Shown: positions 7,401 through 13,818 of the stretch, in pieces | How the letters are laid out: every line of letters begins with the position of its first letter | How positions within the stretch are numbered: position 1 is the first letter of the stretch | Assembly (NCBI GenBank): GCA_030641465.1 | Contig: DAOWHK010000072.1 | Coordinates: 1 to 13,818 of the forward strand | Direction: 5' to 3' | Length of the DNA: 13,818 nucleotides | Source: Parachlamydiales bacterium | GTDB lineage: Bacteria > Chlamydiota > Chlamydiia > Chlamydiales > Simkaniaceae | Notes under the pieces: model-generated | Databases searched by the model: none | Told to the model about the DNA's origin: nothing | What the model saw: only the letters and a program-made list of their open reading frames with translations | Program-made: the position numbers and the translations under genes

Positions 7401-8726
7401 TTAGATTAAACAGCTTTCATTAAGTAGCATATCGGCGCACAGTTCATGTGAAAGTTTTTCCATGGAGTCTGTGATTGTGTAGCTACCGGAAAAGTCTTGG
7501 TTTTTCGTATATGTGTTTGGAACAGCTATGCATTTCAATTCTGCACTTGTAGCAGCATTCAACCCATTTTCACTATCTTCGATAGCTAGTATCCTTGTCT
7601 TATCTATATTTAGTCTTTTGACGGCCAAAGTATAAATATCTGGAAAAGGCTTACTTCTTTGAACCTCATCACCTGAAGTAATTACGGAGAAATAGTTATA
7701 AAGCTTCAATTTGTTTAATAGGAGAATTAATGTTTGTCTAGGTGATGAGGAGGCTAATGCGAGTGTCCATCCATTATGTTTGAGTTCTTCAAGAAGTTCT
7801 ATGACTCCAGCCATTGGAACTAATTGGTATGTGCTGATCAATGCGTGATAATGCTCTTCTTTTAGTGCGGTTAATTCTTCTAGCGAGAGTGGAATATTCC
7901 CTTTGAGAGTCTTCCATATTTCCTTTGTGGATTTTCCTACATAGAGTAAAAACTCCGCTAGTGAAAGCGGTTTATTATGATAGGTTGAGAGAACACTGTT
8001 GAAGGCTTTGTGTTGGAATGGTTCTGAATCTAGGATAATACCATCGAAATCAAAAATTACGGCTTTGGTTTCCAAATCGATATGATTTTTAAATTTGTCA
8101 ATCACCCTATCAGGTTTATCAGAGCTGAAGATTTTTTTACCTAGAACAATAATGCCTACCCCCGCCTCTACGATAGCGGAAATATTGTTAAAATCAACGC
8201 CTCCATCAACTTGAATAAGAATTGAAGCATTGAGTCGATCAATCATCTCCTTCAGTTTCCTAACTTTATTCAAAATAGGATATCTGAACTTTTGACTGCC
8301 GAAACCTGGATCAACAGTCATGATAACAACCATATCGACTACGTCGTGAATGTATTCTAAGGAGTCTAGTGAAGTAGAAGGATTGTACGCTATGCCAGTT
8401 TTCAGTCCCCTATGTTTGATTTTCTCAAGAGTTCGATGTATATCGCTACATGACTCGATATGTATTGTGATACTATTGGCCCCGGCGTCAGCGATCGCAT
8501 CAATATATCTAGCTGGATCTTCAACCATCATGTGAATGTCAAATTCGAGGTTTGTTTGTTTTCTTAAACAAGCAATGGTTGAAATGCCCATTGATATATT
8601 AGGGACAAACCTCCCATCCATGATGTCGATATGAAGGGAATCTACACCAGCAATTTCGGCCTTTTTGACTTCTTCTCCAAGCTTTGACTGATCAGCGGCT
8701 AATATTGAACCTGCAATTAACACCAT
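7401..8726 (-). CDS. Ribulose-phosphate 3-epimerase-like protein fused to HAD sugar phosphatase
   Basis: A 441-residue fusion. Residues 1-215 match the ribulose-phosphate 3-epimerase family (TIM barrel): GSILAAD at 6-12, the metal ligands His32 and Asp34 in LHIDIMDG, His65 in DIHMMVE, Asp174 in QVDGGV, and VDPGFGSQKF at 138-147. The phosphate-binding Gly-Ser/Thr segment near the end is changed to VLGKKIF (194-200), which may alter the substrate. Residues 220-435 are a beta-phosphoglucomutase-like HAD hydrolase: FDFDGIILDSEP at 225-236 (nucleophile Asp226, acid/base Asp228), SSSP at 326-329, SKPFPDIY at 358-365, IEDSENG at 382-388. This half looks like sugar phosphatases of the YniC/2-deoxyglucose-6-phosphate type. 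First gene of the operon, with an AAGAGAGA-like ribosome site. It could equally be an allulose-6-phosphate 3-epimerase, a close relative. A dual epimerase-phosphatase acting on a ketose phosphate is inferred. Confidence 0.85.
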   Translation of the reverse strand: MVLIAGSILAADQSKLGEEVKKAEIAGVDSLHIDIMDGRFVPNISMGISTIACLRKQTNLEFDIHMMVEDPARYIDAIADAGANSITIHIESCSDIHRTLEKIKHRGLKTGIAYNPSTSLDSLEYIHDVVDMVVIMTVDPGFGSQKFRYPILNKVRKLKEMIDRLNASILIQVDGGVDFNNISAIVEAGVGIIVLGKKIFSSDKPDRVIDKFKNHIDLETKAVIFDFDGIILDSEPFQHKAFNSVLSTYHNKPLSLAEFLLYVGKSTKEIWKTLKGNIPLSLEELTALKEEHYHALISTYQLVPMAGVIELLEELKHNGWTLALASSSPRQTLILLLNKLKLYNYFSVITSGDEVQRSKPFPDIYTLAVKRLNIDKTRILAIEDSENGLNAATSAELKCIAVPNTYTKNQDFSGSYTITDSMEKLSHELCADMLLNESCLI

Positions 8727-8765
8727 TTTCTCTCTTAATAAGTTGATTCTTCCCTTGTTGGATAC

Positions 8766-8795
8766 ATACTAAAGTGTGTAAATATTTTTTTTCAA
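8766..8795 (-). promoter_or_regulatory. Candidate sigma-70-type promoter of the sugar operon
   Basis: On the minus strand, TTGAAA (8795-8790) is followed after 18 bp by TAGTAT (8771-8766), about 40 bp before the epimerase-phosphatase start. It is the best -35/-10 pair in the 183-bp gap between the truncated tyrP and the operon. The DNA is AT-rich, so chance matches are likely. Confidence 0.4.
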
Positions 8796-8903
8796 TCAAT
8801 TTAGAGCGTCAGATCCAATCCTTTCAAACATCACAACTAAATAAATTATTTAAACTCTATTGCACGTCGCGCCCTCATTATTCAAAAATACTATGGAAAT
8901 GTG

Positions 8904-8938
8904 ACCAGATCACCAATCAAGATGTAACAAGATCTGGT
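8904..8938. repeat. Short inverted repeat at the broken end of tyrP
   Basis: ACCAGATC at 8904-8911 is the reverse complement of GATCTGGT at 8931-8938, with a 19-base loop. It straddles the stop codon of the truncated tyrP, close to where the operon insertion begins. No T-run follows on the minus strand, so it is not a standard terminator. It might be a scar of the rearrangement or a chance occurrence. Confidence 0.25.
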
Positions 8939-9308
8939 TCGTCAGTGATCGTGAAGTCAGGATATCAGGATAATAGACTAGTAAAAAGCGCCAAGCAACA
9001 TATGCGATCGTTAAAGAGTAAAACAGAAAAAGGTAGAGAATCCAAGCCCCAATCTTACCAAAAGGCCCAAGCAAAAGCTTTGCCATAGATACAATATTTG
9101 CATCCTGAGGCATCCAATAACAAACCTCTAAAAGCAAAAGACCTGTTGCCGCACTAAATAAGTAACAAATCAAATAAATGACAGTCGCCGGCAAAAATCC
9201 CCCAAATCCTGTCACAACAGGCAGAGCGAGCATCCCCGCACCAATTGCCGTCCCCCCCACAAGAAGGGTCCCTCCAATCACCTTTGAAATCGATACTGAT
9301 TTATCCAT
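8910..9308 (-). pseudogene. tyrP: Truncated TyrP-like aromatic amino acid permease (right copy)
   Basis: The ORF encodes 132 residues from the ATG at 9308, while the family is normally about 400 residues with eleven helices. Present are the first-helix GGTLLVGGTAIGAGMLALP segment, which carries the family's substrate-site glycines, then helices 2 and 3 and the LYLFLFYSLTIAYVA segment. Family-like sequence fades at about 9000, where a Gly-rich stretch is expected. The reading frame then runs through unrelated-looking residues to a stop at 8910. An upstream in-frame GTG at 9368 would add 20 residues but has no ribosome site. The first 55 bp and the leader are identical to the left copy. With about three helices it can hardly transport; it is best read as a remnant, with 183 bp to the sugar operon. 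It could still be transcribed. Confidence 0.8.
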
Positions 9309-9392
9309 AATACGCTCTAGTAAACACCGTAAAATCTCAAGACTAGCTAAAACCCTCTTTATTTTCACCTGAAATGCGCTGCAATGGATCTA
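9254..9392. repeat. Direct repeat, right copy (tyrP 5' end and leader)
   Basis: Identical over all 139 bases to 1-139, same orientation; the true repeat may extend further because the left copy meets the window edge. Identity stops abruptly at 9392/139, in non-coding leader DNA. This sharp boundary is more typical of recombination or gene conversion than of gradual decay. Confidence 0.95.
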
Positions 9393-9526
9393 GCCACAAA
9401 CTCACCCACTAATCCGGTGAAAAACACTCCACATCTAACTGCACGCTAACCACTTAACAGAAACCTAAAGAAATATGATGACAATAGTAATTATTAATAT
9501 AAATTATAGGTAAATATTTAATAATG

Positions 9527-9535
9527 TGTTATAAT
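9527..9535 (+). promoter_or_regulatory. Candidate extended -10 promoter of the C48 protease gene
   Basis: TGTTATAAT is a consensus TATAAT with the upstream TGn extension, 32 bp before the ATG at 9568, which predicts a short leader. There is no good -35, which an extended -10 can tolerate. The gap 9309-9567 separates this gene from the divergently oriented tyrP remnant. Confidence 0.4.
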
Positions 9536-9567
9536 ATAGCTATAAACATAATAATAGGTTAATAAAT

Positions 9568-10497
9568 ATGCAAAGAGTTATTCCAAGCACACCACCCACG
9601 CTTCCATCCTTTCAAACATGGCGGTATAAATCCATATATTCAAGAATTTATCACGCCGCCTATGATGCCATTAAAACATTTAGCAACCATTTTAATGGCT
9701 ATGTGACTGTAAGCGAAGAGAAATCGCAACAGTATAAAGTTTTATTTAGTAAAAACGATCAAAGCATTACCCTTAACAGAGTTTTAGGGCGTAAGAAATT
9801 AAGTAATATTGCATTCGGACACTATAAGCCCTATCTAGAAGAGAAATTCCCTCATTTACAATTAGAACCAAAATTCATTAATGGTTCAAAAATTAACAAA
9901 GATGAACTTCCTGAATTTCGTGAAGGAAAAACTCTGCTTGCAATTCCTTTCATTATTCAAAGAAAAATCTGCGGAATAATTCCGAGTGCACATATCGTCA
10001 CAGCAGTAATCGACAGAAGCGATCCAGACAATACCAAACTGGATTTTTTTGATTCCAAGGGTTTTAACGTAAACGATTTATGGTTTGAAACGATACTTTC
10101 AAAAAATGAAACTCCGCAAACACTTGGACTCTTCATGGATATGATCAAAACAAAATATCAACCTAAAGTGATCGAGGAAAATACCACAAAACATCAATGG
10201 GACTCTCATAACTGCGGAGTTCATGTACTAAATTATATTTCAAAACGCGCTGCGCAAGAAGACACCACACCTTTGTCATATGAAGATGCTCAGCAAAAAT
10301 ATCGGTTATCGATTATTAATAACCTTTATTACCATCATGTTTCTTCAGCGCAAGACGCTCAGAAGCCGAATTCAGCCCCTAAGAAGGCTGAAGTTTGTGA
10401 AAAAACGACGCATACTGCTGTTCCAGTTCTCAGTTCATCTGTAAAGCCTCCAGGTGATAGTGAAGTTAGCGATGATCCTAGCTTAGAGGTGGTGTAG
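9568..10497 (+). CDS. Ulp1/C48-family cysteine protease, probable secreted effector
   Basis: A 309-residue protein. Its central part carries the ordered catalytic residues of clan CE Ulp1-type proteases: His142 in SAHIVTAVID, Asp162 in LDFFDSKG, Gln210 in the oxyanion position of HQWDSHNCGVHV, and Cys216. Family members cleave SUMO, ubiquitin or NEDD8 from host proteins; chlamydial relatives such as ChlaDub1 are type III secreted deubiquitinases. No transmembrane helix is seen here, unlike the Chlamydia enzymes. Residues 1-90 are unassigned. The tail from about 258 to 309 is rich in Ser, Pro, Lys and Glu and probably disordered. The start ATG has only a weak AATAGG-like ribosome site. The gene sits alone between the tyrP remnant and pcnB and probably has its own promoter. 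Which modifier it cleaves cannot be told from the sequence; secretion is inferred from the family. Confidence 0.85.
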   Translation: MQRVIPSTPPTLPSFQTWRYKSIYSRIYHAAYDAIKTFSNHFNGYVTVSEEKSQQYKVLFSKNDQSITLNRVLGRKKLSNIAFGHYKPYLEEKFPHLQLEPKFINGSKINKDELPEFREGKTLLAIPFIIQRKICGIIPSAHIVTAVIDRSDPDNTKLDFFDSKGFNVNDLWFETILSKNETPQTLGLFMDMIKTKYQPKVIEENTTKHQWDSHNCGVHVLNYISKRAAQEDTTPLSYEDAQQKYRLSIINNLYYHHVSSAQDAQKPNSAPKKAEVCEKTTHTAVPVLSSSVKPPGDSEVSDDPSLEVV

Positions 10498-10512
10498 TAA
10501 TTCCTCTTTCCG

Positions 10513-10518
10513 TATAAT
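10513..10518 (+). promoter_or_regulatory. Possible -10 box of the pcnB operon
   Basis: A perfect TATAAT lies 39 bp before the GTG start of pcnB, in the 60-bp gap after the protease gene. No convincing -35 or TGn extension accompanies it, so read-through from the protease promoter remains possible. Confidence 0.3.
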
Positions 10519-10557
10519 CCAAACGTAGAAATTACTTATCAATAAATTACTGCGTAC

Positions 10558-11796
10558 GTGGATCCAAAAACTTATCATCTAAATGAGCATGGAATCGAAA
10601 TCGACAGAATCGATCACCATGCACTCTATATTCTCGAGAAGCTGCAAACTCACGGCTACACGGCCTATTTAGTAGGGGGCGGCGTTCGAGACCTTCTGCT
10701 AAATCAAAAACCTAAAGATTTTGATATTTCCACATCTGCAAGACCTGAGCAAATTAAGTCGTTATTTTCTAATTGCTTTTTGATTGGAAAAAGATTTCGC
10801 TTAGCGCACATCAGGTTCGGCCGTAAAATTTTCGAAGTATCTACTTTTCGCGCAGGTGATGTCGAATCTGATCTTTTGATCACTGAAGACAACGTCTGGG
10901 GAAATGAAGAAGAGGATGTTTTAAGACGCGATTTCACAATCAATGGTCTTTTTTACGATAGCAGTAAGCAAGTAATTATTGATTATGTAGAAGGCTATCC
11001 TGACATTCAAAAAAAATATTTAAGAGCTATTGGGCAACCTTTTGTACGTTTCAAGCAAGACCCTGTGCGCATGATCCGCATGCTAAAATTTCAGGCGCGT
11101 TTTGGATTTGAAATTGAAAAAGAAATGCTTCTTGCTATTCAAGACTGCAAAGACGAGATTATTAAAAGCTCCCAGGCACGAATTTTAGAAGAACTCCTTC
11201 GGATGTTAGAACTTGGTTTTGCGCGTCCTTTTTTCAAATTGATGACGGATCAAGGGTTAATTCAACTTCTACTTCCTGGACTTGGCGAATTTTTAGAAAC
11301 AAAAGAGGGCGTCGAGGTTTACTCTTATCTGAACGAAGTAGATATGATCCACAAAGAGGGGTTTTATCCCCCCATTGATCGCTCTTTGCTTCTTTCTTGC
11401 TTCATTTTTCCTCTTCTTGAACTTCACATCAAAAAGCACTTTATTGATCGCGACAAACGAGTTCATTTAGGAGAAATTCAACAAGTAACTTCTCATATTA
11501 TTACAGAAATATTCCAACCTTTCTTCCACCTTCCTCGAAGAATTCGAGGAGCTATGACAGCTCTTCTAACGTCTCAGTACCGCATTACACCTGTCGATAA
11601 ACGAAAAAAACGACCTATTCGCGTTCCAAAAATTCCCGATTTTCACTTAGCAGTGCAATTTTTCGAAATTCGTGCTCGCTTAGAGCCAGGATTGCAAGAC
11701 TTAGCAAGGGAGTGGCGCGAGGCCTACGAAACCCATGGAATTCCTCCTGAGGACCCTCCTGTTAGGCGGAGACGTCGCAGAAGAAGACCTTCATGA
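10558..11796 (+). CDS. pcnB: Poly(A) polymerase / tRNA nucleotidyltransferase family protein
   Basis: A 412-residue PcnB-type nucleotidyltransferase that adds A tails to RNA 3' ends and so promotes decay. The nucleotidyltransferase head shows LVGGGVRDLLL at 38-48, the catalytic pair Asp54 and Asp56 in KPKDFDIST, and LRRDFTINGLFYD near 122-134. The RNA-binding part follows with DPVRMIRMLKFQARFGF near 163-179. The C-terminus ends in a run of Arg residues (about 403-411), a basic tail like that of other PcnB enzymes, which favours poly(A) polymerase over CCA-adding enzyme. The start is a GTG; a stop codon 15 bp upstream in frame leaves little other choice, and no good ribosome site is seen. First gene of a coupled operon: its stop overlaps the next ATG by 4 bp. 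pcnB next to lpxB is also the order I recall from Chlamydia. Confidence 0.93.
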   Translation: MDPKTYHLNEHGIEIDRIDHHALYILEKLQTHGYTAYLVGGGVRDLLLNQKPKDFDISTSARPEQIKSLFSNCFLIGKRFRLAHIRFGRKIFEVSTFRAGDVESDLLITEDNVWGNEEEDVLRRDFTINGLFYDSSKQVIIDYVEGYPDIQKKYLRAIGQPFVRFKQDPVRMIRMLKFQARFGFEIEKEMLLAIQDCKDEIIKSSQARILEELLRMLELGFARPFFKLMTDQGLIQLLLPGLGEFLETKEGVEVYSYLNEVDMIHKEGFYPPIDRSLLLSCFIFPLLELHIKKHFIDRDKRVHLGEIQQVTSHIITEIFQPFFHLPRRIRGAMTALLTSQYRITPVDKRKKRPIRVPKIPDFHLAVQFFEIRARLEPGLQDLAREWREAYETHGIPPEDPPVRRRRRRRRPS

Positions 11797-12533
11797 AGTC
11801 CTATAGCGATACGATTAAATTTCTTGGGGAAGATTTAGAAAAGGGCGCTCTTCCTGCGCTTTTTTATTTCGCTCTATCTGCAGAAGACAGTTTATTGCTT
11901 TCTCCGTTCAATCAAATTGTAACTGAGCTGCAAAGTCCCAAGATTCGCATTTTTTCTATGACAATTCCCGGTCATGGAAATAATTTACCAAAAGAAGATG
12001 CCATCAAGTATTGGAAAAAGCACATGCAAAATGATAATAGTTTACTGGAAACTTTTTTCAGGGCAGCTAGCTATGAAATCTCCAAATTAAAAGAAAATGG
12101 TATCATCTCCCCTAATCAATTCGCAATCGCTGGGCTTTCAAGAGGTGCATTTGTAGCCATGCACATCGCAGCTAAAGTTCCTTGGATCCAATCAATTTTG
12201 GGATTTGCTCCTCTTACAAAATTATCAAATGCAAACGAATTTGCAGAAATTAAAACGAGACCTCATATCAGAAGTTTAGATCTCGACATGCAAATAGAGG
12301 CGCTTGCAAACAGAAGTATTCGATTTTATATTGGCAATCGGGATAGACGCGTTGGAACAACTCACTGCTTTGATCTAGTAAAGACTCTTGCAGAAGAGGC
12401 GTACAAGAAGAGAATTAGCTCCTCTCCAATTGAGCTAATTGTCGGACCATCGATTGGATATCAAGGACATGGAACATCTGATGAGACGTTTAGTGATGGC
12501 GCTTTGTGGATTAAAAACAAGCTGATGCTATGA
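11793..12533 (+). CDS. Alpha/beta hydrolase-like protein of unknown substrate
   Basis: A 246-residue cytoplasmic protein with an alpha/beta hydrolase layout: MTIPGHG at 56-62 in the usual oxyanion-loop region, nucleophile elbow AGLSRGAF with Ser116, candidate acid Asp184 in YIGNRDRRVG, and candidate His226 in YQGHGTSD. This gives a full Ser-Asp-His set in order, so esterase or lipase activity is plausible, but no substrate is indicated. Its ATG overlaps the pcnB stop and its own stop overlaps the lpxB start, each within an ATGA. The three genes are therefore probably translated together. In Chlamydia, as I recall, pcnB and lpxB are directly adjacent, so this gene would be an extra member here. 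Coupling to lpxB hints at lipid work, but co-location is only suggestive. Confidence 0.75.
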   Translation: MKSYSDTIKFLGEDLEKGALPALFYFALSAEDSLLLSPFNQIVTELQSPKIRIFSMTIPGHGNNLPKEDAIKYWKKHMQNDNSLLETFFRAASYEISKLKENGIISPNQFAIAGLSRGAFVAMHIAAKVPWIQSILGFAPLTKLSNANEFAEIKTRPHIRSLDLDMQIEALANRSIRFYIGNRDRRVGTTHCFDLVKTLAEEAYKKRISSSPIELIVGPSIGYQGHGTSDETFSDGALWIKNKLML

Positions 12534-13678
12534 AATCTTGCGATCTTTTTATTTTTGCAGGGGAATTAAGTGGTGATCTCTATGGAGAGCAGCTCATTCG
12601 CGAGCTGCGAGCACTAAACCCCTCTCTTTCTATTGCAGGTGTTGCTGGCCCTAAAATGCGACAAGCTGGAATTGATTGCTTAATGCCCATGGAAAAGTTC
12701 GAAATCATGGGGTTTATTGATGTATTAACCTCTCTTCCACGCCTTTTTTTCCTTTTTCGCAAAGTCAAAAAAATTATTTGCAGGTCTAAGCCAAAAGCTG
12801 TTCTTTTCATTGATTACGCAGAATTCAATTTAAAAATGGCAAAAACACTAAGAAAGAAGAAAATTTCGAGTAAACTCATCCAATTTATTAGCCCAAGCGT
12901 TTGGGCCTGGCGCAAAAACAGAATCTATACTATGGAAAAGGCGCTTGATTGCTTATTATCAATCCTTCCGTTTGAAAAGGAATATTTTGCAAAAACTTCT
13001 CTCGATGTCACCTATATTGGGCACCCTTTAAAGAAAAAAATAGACAACTTTACATGTGATAACGAGTGGAATAAATCACTCCCCTCTTTTCAAGGAAAAA
13101 CTATCCTTTCTATTTTCCCAGGAAGCCGCAGTCATGAGCTGCAGAAAAATTTCCAAAAGCAACTAAACGTCGCAAAAACAATTGCAAGGGAAGAAAAAAA
13201 TGTGCTCATTGCTATTTCTTCGGCCTCAAAGACCACATATGAAATGCTCAAAAAATACATGGACCCAAATGATCCAACTATTTTCCTAGTTAGGGAAAAT
13301 TACACCTATGAACTGATGCAATCTACAGATATTGCCATTGCAACATCTGGCACTGTTACACTCGAGCTTGCGCTAAAAAGCATACCTACAGTTGTAACGT
13401 TTGCGATCACAAAGCTCGACTTATTTCTTGCTCAAAAAATATTTCATATCAATCTGCCCTACTACTCTCTTGCAAATATCATCGGGCAGCAGATGATTTA
13501 CCCTGAATTATTTGGTCCCCACTTCACGGAAAAAAATCTCCACTCTGCATTAAAAAAATACTTTAAGAGTCCAAGCGCAAAACAAGACTGCATCAACCAT
13601 TGCTTAAATATTAAAAATCTTATTGGACAAAAGGATGCCACAAAGGTCGCCTCTATGAAAATCCTCGAGTTGATTTAA
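12530..13678 (+). CDS. lpxB: Lipid-A-disaccharide synthase
   Basis: A 382-residue LpxB, the glycosyltransferase that joins UDP-2,3-diacylglucosamine and lipid X to make the lipid A disaccharide at the inner membrane. Motifs visible in order: FAGELSGDLYGE at 9-20, VAGPKMRQAG near 38-47, the MGFIDVL membrane-binding region near 60-66, PSVWAWRKNRI near 122-132, ILPFEKEYF near 145-153, IGHPL near 162-166, FPGSRSHE in the nucleotide-binding domain, and TSGTVTLELAL near 277-287. The length is that of ordinary bacterial LpxB; the Chlamydia trachomatis protein is much longer as I recall. The ATG overlaps the upstream stop by 4 bp, so translation is likely coupled. No terminator is visible in the 46 bp before the next ORF. 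Confidence 0.96.
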   Translation: MKSCDLFIFAGELSGDLYGEQLIRELRALNPSLSIAGVAGPKMRQAGIDCLMPMEKFEIMGFIDVLTSLPRLFFLFRKVKKIICRSKPKAVLFIDYAEFNLKMAKTLRKKKISSKLIQFISPSVWAWRKNRIYTMEKALDCLLSILPFEKEYFAKTSLDVTYIGHPLKKKIDNFTCDNEWNKSLPSFQGKTILSIFPGSRSHELQKNFQKQLNVAKTIAREEKNVLIAISSASKTTYEMLKKYMDPNDPTIFLVRENYTYELMQSTDIAIATSGTVTLELALKSIPTVVTFAITKLDLFLAQKIFHINLPYYSLANIIGQQMIYPELFGPHFTEKNLHSALKKYFKSPSAKQDCINHCLNIKNLIGQKDATKVASMKILELI

Positions 13679-13724
13679 AACCAATACCTCTATAAACTGA
13701 TTCACAAAGTAAAAGAAGTTGTTT

Positions 13725-13818
13725 ATGCAAGCTCAGTGTAAAATTAATATTGATCGTCTACTAGATGATCAGGTACTAACTATCAAGGAATCCCTCCCCC
13801 TTGACTTCATAGATATCA
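13725..13818 (+). CDS. Start of an unidentified gene, cut by the window edge
   Basis: An ATG at 13725, with a weak AGAAG-like ribosome site upstream, opens a frame that stays open for 31 codons to the end of the window. It begins MQAQCKINIDRLLDDQVLTI and continues with an acidic, Leu-rich stretch. The pattern faintly recalls N-termini of the YceD/DUF177 family, but 31 residues are too few to decide. It could be the fourth gene of the pcnB-lpxB operon. Confidence 0.45.
   Translation, partial: MQAQCKINIDRLLDDQVLTIKESLPLDFIDI

Noticed and set aside
8774..9088. Plus-strand ORF of about 104 codons over the tyrP remnant
   Set aside because: It runs antisense to recognisable permease sequence, its product is basic and low in recognisable features, and no ribosome site is seen.
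9309..9368. Longer N-terminus of the tyrP remnant from a GTG at 9368
   Set aside because: No ribosome site precedes the GTG, and the extra 20 residues are charged and unlike the family's N-terminus; the ATG at 9308 matches it well.
1..13818. Transposase, integrase, tRNA gene or CRISPR array to explain the insertion
   Set aside because: None was seen on either strand; the only repeat flanking the operon is the tyrP duplication itself.

Overview
This window most likely comes from an environmental (non-Chlamydiaceae) member of the Chlamydiae. Three things point there. pcnB and lpxB lie side by side, an order also found in Chlamydia (recalled, not searched). There is a TyrP-type aromatic amino acid permease, a family typical of chlamydiae. 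There is also a Ulp1/C48-type cysteine protease, a class of effector well known in chlamydiae. The DNA is AT-rich and compact, with overlapping genes. The genus cannot be fixed from the sequence alone.

Layout. The left edge (1-55, minus) is the first 18 codons of a tyrP copy that runs out of the window. After a gene-free 495 bp gap (56-550) comes a five-gene minus-strand cluster (8726 down to 551). In transcription order it encodes a ribulose-phosphate-epimerase-like/HAD phosphatase fusion, a DUF218/YdcF-like protein, mannose-6-phosphate isomerase, an exported-looking CofD/YvcK-like/HAD phosphatase fusion, and a RhaT-like ten-helix sugar transporter fused to a eukaryotic-type hexokinase. Gaps are only 28-58 bp, several genes have strong Shine-Dalgarno sequences, and a candidate promoter lies in front of the first gene, so this looks like one operon. 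Next is a second tyrP copy (9308-8910), truncated after about 130 codons. Its first 55 bp of coding sequence and 84 bp of upstream DNA are identical to the left copy, so the operon sits between direct repeats of tyrP. The plus strand then carries a C48 protease, and a tightly coupled pcnB - alpha/beta hydrolase - lpxB operon with 4-bp stop/start overlaps. The window ends in the start of an unidentified ORF.

How the genes may work together (inference). The transporter-kinase would take up a sugar and phosphorylate it as it enters. ManA would interconvert aldose- and ketose-6-phosphates. The epimerase-phosphatase could turn a ketose phosphate into a C3 epimer and dephosphorylate it. The CofD-like/HAD and DUF218 proteins have no assigned role. 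Three of the five proteins are two-domain fusions, and the hexokinase domain keeps its catalytic Asp but has lost three of the residues that contact glucose in known hexokinases. The cluster is the best candidate for an undescribed system here: a transport-coupled sugar phosphorylation and remodelling module inserted at a duplicated tyrP locus.
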